Below, piece after piece: positions 24,461 to 32,573 of a stretch of DNA of 64,000 bases. Origin of the DNA: CADDYX01 sp045809925 (GTDB taxonomy: Bacteria; Verrucomicrobiota; Verrucomicrobiia; Chthoniobacterales; UBA10450); the NCBI GenBank assembly GCA_045809925.1, contig JBJMWX010000108.1:1-64000 (forward strand), written 5' to 3'. Within the stretch, counting starts at the first letter, position 1; each line of letters starts with the position of its first letter. Below the pieces are notes generated by a model. The model saw nothing but the letters and a program-made list of their open reading frames with translations, was not told the DNA's origin and ran no database searches. A program made the position numbers and the translations under genes.

Positions 24461-27056
24461 ATTGTTCCGCCGCGACGGCTGCTTCCTCGGCCTGCGTCTC
24501 TGCCGCCATGCTGACCACCGGCGCGATCGCCTGAAGTTTCTCGCCGGACTTCAACGCGAGCAGCTTCACACCCATGGCGTTGCGTCCCGTCTCCCGGATC
24601 TCTTTCACGCGCGTCCGCACAAGCTGACCTTTGGTTGTGATGAGCATCAGTTCGTCGTCGTCGCGCACGGTCAGCGCGCCAACGACATCACCGGTTTTGT
24701 CGCCGGTTTTCATCGTGATGATCCCTTTGCCGCCGCGCGATTGCCTGCGGTAGTCATCAAAACGTGTGCGCTTGCCGATCCCGTTCTCGCCTGCCACGAG
24801 GAGCATCGAATTCGCGTCGACGATTGCGCTACCCACCACGTGATCCCGTTTTTCGGGCCTGATTCCCCACACGCCAACGGTGTTGCGGCCCTGGTCGCGC
24901 AGCTGTTCTTCGTGAAAACGCAGGCTCATCCCGTCCTTCGTGATAAGGACGATCTCGTCGTTGCCGGTCGTTAGTTTTGCGTCGATCAGGCAATCATCGC
25001 TTTCGATTTGGATCGCGATGATTCCGCCCTTCCGCACGTTCCTATAATCGGACAGGTTCGATTTCTTAACGATGCCGCTGCGGGTTGCGAAGACGATGTG
25101 CAGCTCGGGATCCCACGTATTGTCGGTGGCGTTAGGCCCGGTGCCGGATTTCTTGGCCTGAATCCGAATGGTCGCGGCGATCTTCTCGTCGCTGCGGAGC
25201 TCAAGCAGGTTTGCAATGGAGCGCCCTTTGGCGGCTCGACCCATTTCCGGGATTTCGTAAACCTTCTCGACGTAACAGCGGCCGGTCTCGGTGAAAAACA
25301 TCAGGTAGTCGTGCGTGGTGGCGGTGAAGAGATGTTCGACGAAGTCCCCTTCCTCCTCAGCCGTCGCACCCTCGCGAGTCGTCATTCCGACGACGCCTTT
25401 GCCGCCGCGGCGCTGTGCGCGAAAAGCACTGACGGCGGTTCGTTTGATAAAGCCGCCGTGAGTGATTGAGATGATGCAACCCTCATTCGCGATCAGGTCT
25501 TCCATCGCCATTTCACCCTCGTCAGGGACGAGCTGCGTGAGGCGAGGGGAGCCATGTTTGTCGCGAATCTCGCGCAGCTCCTTTTTGACGATGGTAAAGA
25601 CACGCTGCTCCTTGGCGAGGATGTCGCGCAGATCGCTAATCCGCTCGATCAGTTCCTTGTATTCCCCCGTGATCTTCTCGCGCTCGAGACCGGTGAGCTG
25701 ATAGAGCCGCAGGTCAAGAATCTGGTTCGCCTGGTGCTCGCTGAAAGCGTAACGCCCGTCCACGAGCCGCGCCTCATTGCGTATCAAAATGCCAATCTGT
25801 TCGACCTGCCGTCGGGTGAACTCGAAGGCGAGTAGTTTCACGCGCGCTTCTTCGCGGTTGGCTGATCCGCGAATGATGCGGATGAACTCATCGAGATTGG
25901 CCAGCGCGATGAGATAACCTTCGAGCGTCTCGGCGCGCTCTTCGGCTTTGCGCAGTTCGAAGCGCGTGCGGCGCAGCACCACTTCGCGGCGGTGCTCAAT
26001 GTAAGCAGCGTTTGCTTCCTTGAGGGAAAGCAGTTTCGGCCGCCCGTGATCGATCGCGAGCATCGACGCCGCGAACGACGATTCCATCGCGGTGTGCTTG
26101 TAAAGGTTGTTGATGACGACCTTCGGATTCCCGTCGCGCTTCAACTCGATGACAACGCGCGTGTTTTCGTCCGACTCGTCGCGGATGGCACTGATCTCGC
26201 CGATGACCTTGTCGTTCACGAGCTGTGCAATGCGCTCGACGAGCGTGGCGCGATTGACGTTGAACGGAATCTCCGTGATCACAATCTGTTCGCGTCCGCC
26301 TTTGAGCTCCTCGACGCCTGCTTTGCCGCGCACTTTCATGCTGCCGCGTCCGCCGGCTAGATATTGCTTGATGCCTTCTAGACCGCAGATCGCGCAACCG
26401 GTCGGGAAATCAGGGCCTTTGACGAACTTCATCAGCTCCTCGGCGGTGATGTCGGGATCGTCGATTTGCGCGCAGATGCCGTCGATCACCTCCACGAGGT
26501 TGTGCGGCGGAATATTGGTCGCCATCCCGACCGCGATGCCGGTCCCGCCATTGACGAGCAGATTCGGAAATGCGGCCGGAAAAACCGTGGGCTCAGTGCG
26601 GGTTTCGTCGTAGTTCGGGACGAAGTCGACAGTGTCCTTGTCCATGTCGACCATGAGCGCGGCGCCGAGATGCGTCATGCGGGCCTCGGTGTAACGCATG
26701 GCGGCGGGCGGATCGCCCTCCACGCTGCCGAAGTTGCCCTGGCCATCGACGAGCGGTTCGCGCATCGCCCACGGCTGCGCCATGTGCACGAGCGTCGGAT
26801 AAATCACCGCTTCGCCGTGCGGGTGATAGTTACCGCTGGTGTCGCCGCAGATCTTTGCGCATTTACGATGCTGCCTTCCCGGAAACAGCGACAGGTCGTG
26901 CATCGCGTAGAGGATGCGGCGCTGGCTCGGCTTGAGCCCATCCCGCGCGTCCGGCAAGGCGCGCGAAATGATGACCGACATCGAGTAGTCGAGGAACGAC
27001 CTCGACACCTCTTCTGCGACGTTGATCGGTTCTACCTTCTCGTTCGCGTTATACAT
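24459..27056 (-). CDS. gyrA: DNA gyrase subunit A
   Basis: An 865-residue type IIA topoisomerase subunit that cuts and rejoins DNA. The active-site tyrosine is in AAMRYTEAR (Tyr122, the same number as in E. coli). The C-terminal beta-pinwheel carries the GyrA box RAQRRGGKGVVGM, which distinguishes gyrase A from ParC. In the quinolone-determining region HPHGEAVIYPTL, Ala is at position 83 and Pro at 87, where E. coli has Ser and Asp. The start overlaps the gyrB stop by 8 bases. The end has an acidic-Ala/Glu tail and sits on the bidirectional terminator. Confidence 0.97.
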   Translation of the reverse strand: MYNANEKVEPINVAEEVSRSFLDYSMSVIISRALPDARDGLKPSQRRILYAMHDLSLFPGRQHRKCAKICGDTSGNYHPHGEAVIYPTLVHMAQPWAMREPLVDGQGNFGSVEGDPPAAMRYTEARMTHLGAALMVDMDKDTVDFVPNYDETRTEPTVFPAAFPNLLVNGGTGIAVGMATNIPPHNLVEVIDGICAQIDDPDITAEELMKFVKGPDFPTGCAICGLEGIKQYLAGGRGSMKVRGKAGVEELKGGREQIVITEIPFNVNRATLVERIAQLVNDKVIGEISAIRDESDENTRVVIELKRDGNPKVVINNLYKHTAMESSFAASMLAIDHGRPKLLSLKEANAAYIEHRREVVLRRTRFELRKAEERAETLEGYLIALANLDEFIRIIRGSANREEARVKLLAFEFTRRQVEQIGILIRNEARLVDGRYAFSEHQANQILDLRLYQLTGLEREKITGEYKELIERISDLRDILAKEQRVFTIVKKELREIRDKHGSPRLTQLVPDEGEMAMEDLIANEGCIISITHGGFIKRTAVSAFRAQRRGGKGVVGMTTREGATAEEEGDFVEHLFTATTHDYLMFFTETGRCYVEKVYEIPEMGRAAKGRSIANLLELRSDEKIAATIRIQAKKSGTGPNATDNTWDPELHIVFATRSGIVKKSNLSDYRNVRKGGIIAIQIESDDCLIDAKLTTGNDEIVLITKDGMSLRFHEEQLRDQGRNTVGVWGIRPEKRDHVVGSAIVDANSMLLVAGENGIGKRTRFDDYRRQSRGGKGIITMKTGDKTGDVVGALTVRDDDELMLITTKGQLVRTRVKEIRETGRNAMGVKLLALKSGEKLQAIAPVVSMAAETQAEEAAVAAEQ

Positions 27057-29595
27057 CGAGGTTGCGAACGTTTAGCGCGTTGTCTTCGATGTACTGACGC
27101 CGCGGCTCGACAACGTCGCCCATCAGACGGGTGAACATCTGGTCGGCTTCGACGGCGTTGTCGTCGTTCAGCTCCACTTGAAGGAGTTTGCGCTTCTCCG
27201 GGTTCATCGTCGTTTCAAAGAGTTCCTTGGCGTTCATTTCGCCAAGACCTTTGAACCGTTTGATCTGAACGCCACGGCGTCCGATCTCGACAATCTTCTG
27301 CAGGATTTCGGGAATGGAGAAGAGCGGGTGGGAAGTCGCGCGATCACCTTCGCCTTCGATGAGCTCGAAGATCGGCCGATCGCTCGCCGCGTAATGATCA
27401 ACCTTCAGCCCCTTGCGCGCGAGCTCGGCCATGATCTTCTGGATGGTGGTCGACTCGTGCAGCTCGACGAGCTTGCCGCGGCGGCGTGCCGCGTTCGGCC
27501 TGGCTGAACTGGTTGAAGCACCATTGCCATTGGCAAGCGGGAGCAGCTCCTGCTGCGTGTCATTGTCGAACAAGTTAAGATCAGAATTCTCTTCGTGGAA
27601 TTTCCTGACCTCTTTTTCGTCGTGAAAATAACGGACGGTTTCGTCGTTGCCTTCACGGACCTTGACGAGATAGGTCGGCAGCTTGCCTGATTTCGTGTCT
27701 CGATCGCCGAGAAACGCCTCGAAGTCCCCGCCATGGCGTCGGATTGCTTCGCTCAGTTTGGCCAGCTTCTCGAGCGACTCGAGGATGTCTTTGAGCTGCG
27801 TGGCCGAAACTTCCTTGTCATCGGCCAGGTTCTTCAGCCGGACGTCTTCCGCGCCGAGCGCGATCAGGATCTTGTTCAGCTGCACGTCATCATCGACGTA
27901 CTCCTCGCGTTTCTTGCGCTTGATCTGATAAAGCGGCGGTTGCGCGATGTAGATTTTCCCGGCACGAACCAGCTCTGTCATCTGCCGGTAGAAAAAGGTG
28001 AGGAGAAGAGTGCGGATGTGCGAACCGTCCACGTCCGCGTCAGTCATGATGATGATGCGGCCGTAGCGGAGTTTCGACATGTCGAACAACGATTCGTCCT
28101 TTTTGACCGGCATGCCGTCGATGTCCTCCTTCGGCTTGCCGATGCCGGTCCCGATCGCCGTGATCATCGATTGGATTTCGTTGTTCTTTAGAAATTGATC
28201 GATCCGCGCCTTCTCGACGTTGATGAGCTTGCCGCGAATGGGGAGGATCGCCTGATAACGACGGTCGCGTCCCTGTTTGGCCGAGCCACCTGCGGAGTCA
28301 CCCTCAACGATGTAGAGCTCGGTTAAATCCGGGTCGCGCTCGGAGCAATCCGCTAGCTTGCCCGGCAGACCGCCTCCTGTGAGCGCGCCTTTTCGAATGG
28401 TCTCGCGTGCCTTGCGGGCCGCTTCGCGCGCGCGGGCCGCGGTCAGCACCTTCTCGAAAATCCGTTTCGCAACTGGCGGAGTCTGGTCGAAATACGTCAA
28501 CAACCCGTCGTAGACGACCGAGTTCACGATGCCTTCGATCTCGGTGTTGACGAGCTTCACCTTGGTTTGTGATTCGAATCGCGGGTTGGGCAGTTTGATA
28601 CTGAGGACACAGGTCAGACCCTCGCGCACGTCGTCGCCGGAGATGGCGGGATCCTTGTCCTTCAAAAGGCTGTTCTGCTTGGCGTATTGATTGACCGCCT
28701 TGGTGAGGGCTGCGCGAAAACCGCTGAGGTGCGTGCCGCCGTCGGGGTTGGGAATCGAGTTCGCGAAACAGAGGATCTGGTCGTTGTAGCTGTCGTTGTA
28801 CTGCAACACGACATCGACAAAAATCTCGTCACGCTGACGCGAGATGACGACGGGTTTCGGATGGATGACCTGCTTGTTTTCGCCGAGCTGCCTGACGAAT
28901 TCCTCGATGCCATGCTTGTAGAAGAACGTTTCCTTCTTTTGCGCTTCGGTTCGTTCGTCGATGAGCGTGATCTCGAGGCCGGGATTGAGGAAGGCGAGCT
29001 CGCGGAGGCGAGTTGCGAGTCGCTCGAACTTAAACTCTGTCGTGATCGTGAAGATCGTCGGATCGGGAAGAAAGGTAATCAGCGTGCCGGTGCTCTTCTT
29101 GTTCTTGAGCTCACCAATGACATCCAGCGTCTGCGTGGTTTTGCCGCGTTCGAAGCCCATGTGATAGACCTTGCCGTCGCGCGAGACCTCGACCTTGAAC
29201 CAATCAGAAAGCGCGTTGACGCACTTCGCGCCCACTCCGTGCAGACCGCCGGAATATTTATAGGCGCCTTGTCCGAATTTTCCGCCGGCGTGCAAATTCG
29301 TAAGAACCAGCTCGACCGCCGGCATCTTCCACTTCGGATGCATATCGACGGGAATACCGCGGCCGTTGTCTTTTACCGAGACGGAGCCGTCGACGTGAAT
29401 AGCGACGTCGATCCTGGTGCAGAATCCAGCGAGATGTTCGTCGATTGAGTTGTCCAGAACTTCGAAAACACAGTGATGCAGACCGCGTTCGTCCGGGTCG
29501 CCGATGTACATTCCTGGCCGTTTCCGGACCGCTTCAAGGCCTTCCAGTTTGTCGATTTGGGCGGCGTCGTATTTCTGGCTGGCGCCGATCTTCAT
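27049..29595 (-). CDS. gyrB: DNA gyrase subunit B
   Basis: An 848-residue ATPase subunit of gyrase. The GHKL ATPase has EVLDNSIDEHLAG, DNGRGIPVD and GGLHGVGAKCVNAL; the Toprim domain has IVEGDSAGGSAKQGRDR and later MTDADVDGSHIRTLLL. It is longer than E. coli GyrB (804), with an Asn/Ser/Arg-rich insert around NGNGASTSSARPNAARRRGK in the C-terminal half. I chose ATG 29595 (MKIGASQKYDAAQIDKLEG) because the family N-terminus begins here; the frame continues to 29703 and a 36-residue extension cannot be excluded since no start has a clear ribosome site. gyrB and gyrA are adjacent and overlap. Confidence 0.95.
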   Translation of the reverse strand: MKIGASQKYDAAQIDKLEGLEAVRKRPGMYIGDPDERGLHHCVFEVLDNSIDEHLAGFCTRIDVAIHVDGSVSVKDNGRGIPVDMHPKWKMPAVELVLTNLHAGGKFGQGAYKYSGGLHGVGAKCVNALSDWFKVEVSRDGKVYHMGFERGKTTQTLDVIGELKNKKSTGTLITFLPDPTIFTITTEFKFERLATRLRELAFLNPGLEITLIDERTEAQKKETFFYKHGIEEFVRQLGENKQVIHPKPVVISRQRDEIFVDVVLQYNDSYNDQILCFANSIPNPDGGTHLSGFRAALTKAVNQYAKQNSLLKDKDPAISGDDVREGLTCVLSIKLPNPRFESQTKVKLVNTEIEGIVNSVVYDGLLTYFDQTPPVAKRIFEKVLTAARAREAARKARETIRKGALTGGGLPGKLADCSERDPDLTELYIVEGDSAGGSAKQGRDRRYQAILPIRGKLINVEKARIDQFLKNNEIQSMITAIGTGIGKPKEDIDGMPVKKDESLFDMSKLRYGRIIIMTDADVDGSHIRTLLLTFFYRQMTELVRAGKIYIAQPPLYQIKRKKREEYVDDDVQLNKILIALGAEDVRLKNLADDKEVSATQLKDILESLEKLAKLSEAIRRHGGDFEAFLGDRDTKSGKLPTYLVKVREGNDETVRYFHDEKEVRKFHEENSDLNLFDNDTQQELLPLANGNGASTSSARPNAARRRGKLVELHESTTIQKIMAELARKGLKVDHYAASDRPIFELIEGEGDRATSHPLFSIPEILQKIVEIGRRGVQIKRFKGLGEMNAKELFETTMNPEKRKLLQVELNDDNAVEADQMFTRLMGDVVEPRRQYIEDNALNVRNLDV

Positions 29596-29836
29596 GTGTT
29601 CGCGTTCGGCCGAATTTAGCTGATCGTTTTCGTCGTCTGGAGTAGGCAAGGCAGCGGCTGGCATTAGAGCCGAAAACATAGCCGAAAAGGGTCCCTCGAA
29701 CAACAGGTAAATCTTGACGGATCAACGACTTTTTCCGCAACCGATTGCGGAGGGGCGCAGATGCGACCTCAGCATCTTGTGGTCGAGCGGCCGCGCTTGA
29801 CCTCCCCGCCCGCGCCCCGGAAAATCAAACCTAAAG

Positions 29837-30472
29837 ATGAGGTTCCAGACCCTCAACGAAGCACGGTGGATTTTTGCCGTCCTGGTCCTGCTCACGGTTG
29901 CGAGTTGGTTCGTCTGGCCGTGGCTGTCGCTCCTTTTTCTGGCGCTCATTATCTACACGTTCGCATTTTTCCGTGACCCGGAACGTGTGACACCGGCGGA
30001 CCCCGAGGCGGTTGTCGCGGCGGCGGATGGAGTGGTGGCCGACGTCGCTGAAGTCGACGAAACCGAAGTGGTGAAGTCGCGGACCATGCGGATCGGCATT
30101 TTTCTTTCGGTATTCGATGTGCATACCAATCGTGCGCCAATCGATGGACGAGTGATTTACCGTCAGCATCACGAAGGTCTCTGCCTCGACGCGCGGCGCA
30201 CCGACTGTTCGACCAAGAACGAAGCGATGACGTGGGCTTTCGAAAACCCGCGCGCCACAATCGTCGTGCGGCAGCTCACCGGCGCGATCGCGCGACGGAT
30301 CGTCGGCTGGTCGAAGGTTGGCGATGAGCTGCGTAAAGGGGAGCGCTTCGGGATGATTCGCTTCGGCTCGCGCACGGAAGTATACTTGCCGCTCGAAGCA
30401 GACGTGTTGGCGAAGGTTGGCGACCGGGTCGCAGGTGGATTGACGGTTATTGCGCGACTGCGCACAAAATGA
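29837..30472 (+). CDS. psd: Phosphatidylserine decarboxylase (archaeal/short type)
   Basis: A 211-residue proenzyme that makes phosphatidylethanolamine from phosphatidylserine. Two membrane helices at the N-terminus (WIFAVLVLLTVASWFVW; LSLLFLALIIYTFAFF) precede the catalytic domain with SVFDVHTNRAP, containing the conserved His. Self-cleavage is expected between Gly177 and Ser178 in MIRFGSRTEVYLP, leaving a pyruvoyl group on Ser178. The short length fits the compact Psd class. The stop overlaps the pssA start as ATGA, so the enzyme pair is coupled, with PssA making the substrate. Confidence 0.93.
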   Translation: MRFQTLNEARWIFAVLVLLTVASWFVWPWLSLLFLALIIYTFAFFRDPERVTPADPEAVVAAADGVVADVAEVDETEVVKSRTMRIGIFLSVFDVHTNRAPIDGRVIYRQHHEGLCLDARRTDCSTKNEAMTWAFENPRATIVVRQLTGAIARRIVGWSKVGDELRKGERFGMIRFGSRTEVYLPLEADVLAKVGDRVAGGLTVIARLRTK

Positions 30473-31284
30473 GCGACCAAAACTCGAAAATTTACCTGCT
30501 GCCCAACCTGATGACAGCGGGCAATCTTTTCTGCGGGTTTGCCGCGACGCTCAAAATCGTGCAGGGCGCGCTCCTCCAGGGCACGAATCCGGACGCGGCC
30601 GCGATCCTGTTTCACATGGCGGTCTGGTTGATCCTGGGCGCGTGTATCTTCGACGTGCTGGACGGCCGGCTCGCCCGACTCGGCGGACAGGACTCAGCCT
30701 TTGGCCGCGAATTCGATTCGCTTGCGGACGTTGTCTCCTTCGGGGTCGCGCCGGCTCTGATGGTTTATCGAATCGTGCTGCTCGATTTTCCCCGTACCGG
30801 GTGGGTCGTGGCCTTCGTTTACCTCCTTTGCGGGGCGCTGCGGCTGGCCCGCTTCAACACGGCTGCGGCTGCCGGGCATTCGCCGACCTCGAAGGATTTC
30901 ACCGGGTTCCCGATTCCAGCGGCAGCGGGGCTGATCGCCTCGCTAACGCTCTTCATGCTCTGGTGGTTCGGTGAGCGCGACCACGAGATCGGCCGCTACA
31001 AATGGATCCTGCCGCCCCTCATGCTGCTGCTCTCGATCATGATGTTTAGCAAGCTGCGCTATCCAAGTTTCAAAGCCATCACCTGGCGCACGACCAAATC
31101 GCTCCCGCGTTTCCTGATCATCGCAACGGTACTGCTTATGACGGTGCTGAATTATGATTGGATGCCGGCGGTGCTGTTTATCGTGTATCTGCTTTACGGA
31201 CTTCTTCGGCCGTGGGTCTCGAAACGGTGGCAACGTGAGATCGAAGAGGAACTCGGCGAAGAGCCCGAGGCGGAAACTGTATAA
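30469..31284 (+). CDS. pssA: CDP-diacylglycerol-serine O-phosphatidyltransferase
   Basis: A 271-residue membrane enzyme that makes phosphatidylserine from CDP-diacylglycerol and serine. The CDP-alcohol signature is DGRLARLGGQDSAFGREFDS followed by LAD, with all conserved Asp and Gly positions. The start SKIYLLPNLMTAGNLFCGF is typical of the Bacillus-type (PssA subclass II) enzymes. About eight membrane helices are visible, and the C-terminus is acidic (EIEEELGEEPEAE). It is translated after psd through a 4-base overlap. Confidence 0.93.
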   Translation: MSDQNSKIYLLPNLMTAGNLFCGFAATLKIVQGALLQGTNPDAAAILFHMAVWLILGACIFDVLDGRLARLGGQDSAFGREFDSLADVVSFGVAPALMVYRIVLLDFPRTGWVVAFVYLLCGALRLARFNTAAAAGHSPTSKDFTGFPIPAAAGLIASLTLFMLWWFGERDHEIGRYKWILPPLMLLLSIMMFSKLRYPSFKAITWRTTKSLPRFLIIATVLLMTVLNYDWMPAVLFIVYLLYGLLRPWVSKRWQREIEEELGEEPEAETV

Positions 31285-31327
31285 CTGGAGCGGCCCTATG
31301 ATCGCCATCGCGCATTATGCCTGAAAG

Positions 31328-31352
31328 GACGGCAATCAAGGCCGTCGCTACA
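31328..31352. repeat. Palindromic element ending in GCTACA, copy 3
   Basis: GACGGC (31328-31333) and GCCGTC (31341-31346) form a six-base stem around AATCAAG, followed by GCTACA. It lies between the convergent ends of pssA and the nucleotidyltransferase gene. It is shorter than the other elements and may be a remnant. Confidence 0.4.
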
Positions 31353-31355
31353 CGT

Positions 31356-32048
31356 TTAGCGATTTAGCTGTGCGAGAACTTCGGGATCACGCACGTCGGC
31401 CCACTCGCCCGTCAGCTCAAGTGCCTGCACTTTCCGCCCGGAATGAGCGAGGGCGCGAATCGCGTCTGTTAGCTCGTATTCACCGCGTGGGGAACGCTCC
31501 AGGTTCGCCGTGAATCCGAAAATGCTGGGGCGAAACGCGTAAACGCCCGCGTTGTACCAAGGGCTGGTCGGTTCGCCCGGTTGAGGCTTTTCTCGTAGGT
31601 CGATAAGCTCAAATCGCTCGTTGACGAAGACGGCGCCCCCTTTGCTCACATCTTCGTTCTGTTTGACGCTCACGATCGCTTCTGTGCCCTCGTCCATGAC
31701 GACGAGCCGGCCGTAATTCGGGGAATCGACAAGAATATCGCCGTAGCTGAGCACGAACGGATCCGCGCCGACAAAGTCGCGCGCCAGCTCCACCACGCGG
31801 CCCGTTCCGTCCTGCACTGTTTGCGTTGCGTACTCCACCGAATCGCCGAAGTGGGAGCGCACCACGTCGGCGCGGTATCCGACGATAAGGAGAAAACGCG
31901 AAATGCCGGCGCCACGCAAACCATCGACAACATGCTGAAGCACAGGTTTGCCGCGCACTGTCAGCATCGGCTTTGGCAAATCGCTCGTCAGCTCGCGCAT
32001 TCGTGTCCCGCGGCCGGCTGCCAGCAGGACGGCTTTGCTGATGTTCAT
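31356..32048 (-). CDS. Sugar-phosphate nucleotidyltransferase
   Basis: A 230-residue single-domain nucleotidyltransferase. The signature ISKAVLLAAGRGTRMRELT binds the nucleotide phosphates, DLPKPMLTVRGKPVLQH follows, and LSYGDILVD carries the metal Asp. The fold matches enzymes that activate sugar-1-phosphates (glucose, mannose or MurNAc-1-phosphate uridylyl/guanylyl transferases); without the C-terminal acyltransferase it is not GlmU. ATG 32048 (MNISKAVLL) starts at the fold. No kinase partner (such as AmgK) is next to it, so the sugar is unknown. Confidence 0.85.
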   Translation of the reverse strand: MNISKAVLLAAGRGTRMRELTSDLPKPMLTVRGKPVLQHVVDGLRGAGISRFLLIVGYRADVVRSHFGDSVEYATQTVQDGTGRVVELARDFVGADPFVLSYGDILVDSPNYGRLVVMDEGTEAIVSVKQNEDVSKGGAVFVNERFELIDLREKPQPGEPTSPWYNAGVYAFRPSIFGFTANLERSPRGEYELTDAIRALAHSGRKVQALELTGEWADVRDPEVLAQLNR

Positions 32049-32060
32049 AGTGTGAAGACT

Positions 32061-32136
32061 GTCATTCCGAGCCAAGCCGAGGAATCTCCGTTCCTATCAG
32101 CGTACGAGAAGATGTCTCGGCTGCGCTCGACATGAC
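32061..32136. repeat. Imperfect palindromic intergenic repeat (GTCATTCCGAGC type)
   Basis: A 76-base element with ends GTCATTCCGAGC and GCTCGACATGAC (two mismatches as inverted repeat) and internal arms GAGGAATCTC and AGATGTCTCGG. Read as protein on the minus strand it gives CHVERSRDIFS, a string I recognise from spurious proteins in many soil and environmental bacteria, so this is a member of a widespread dispersed repeat. It lies between the divergent nucleotidyltransferase and DoxX genes. Confidence 0.75.
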
Positions 32137-32181
32137 AAGATTGCGCTGCAGATGCGGTTCGTGCAGCTTCGCGCCGTGCGA

Positions 32182-32571
32182 ATGCAATTTCTGGCAAAGT
32201 ACAATGAATTTGGGCTGCTCTTGTTGCGGGTGACACTTGGCTTGGTGTTCGTAATTCTTGTCGCACCTGTACTCATGGGCGGCACCGGAGCGTGGTCGCG
32301 GTTCGGCAGCGGCATCCACGTGCTCGGCATCCATTCGCATTATGCAGTCTGGGGATTTCTCGGCGCGCTGCTCGCATGTATCGGCGCAGTGCTAATGATC
32401 TTCGGGCTCTTCTTCCGGCTCGGCATTTTGTTCTGCCTCGTGATCGCTCTCTTCCACGCATTGGCGGCCAGCCGGAATCTTCATGCCGGCCTGATGCCGA
32501 TCGGAACGGGCCTGGTGCTGCTGAGCGCGTTATTCATCGGCCCCGGCAAGTACAGCGTCGACAAAACCTAG
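32182..32571 (+). CDS. DoxX family membrane protein
   Basis: A 129-residue protein with four membrane helices, beginning near LLLLRVTLGLVFVILVAPV and including WGFLGALLACIGAVLMIFG and FCLVIALFHALAA. This is the DoxX layout, a family linked to quinone-dependent or redox functions in some members, with unknown role here. ATG 32182 (MQFLAKYNEFG) is chosen; ATG 32152 in frame would add ten residues and neither has a clear ribosome site. It ends two bases from the convergent stop of the propeller gene. Confidence 0.72.
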   Translation: MQFLAKYNEFGLLLLRVTLGLVFVILVAPVLMGGTGAWSRFGSGIHVLGIHSHYAVWGFLGALLACIGAVLMIFGLFFRLGILFCLVIALFHALAASRNLHAGLMPIGTGLVLLSALFIGPGKYSVDKT

Positions 32572-32573
32572 CG

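Noticed and set aside
27500..27570. Possible frameshift or intein in gyrB at the Asn/Ser/Arg-rich insert
   Set aside because: The frame is intact on both sides and no splicing motifs or homing domain are seen; it is a short insert.
31356..32048. Naming the nucleotidyltransferase GlmU
   Set aside because: The left-handed beta-helix acetyltransferase half is absent.
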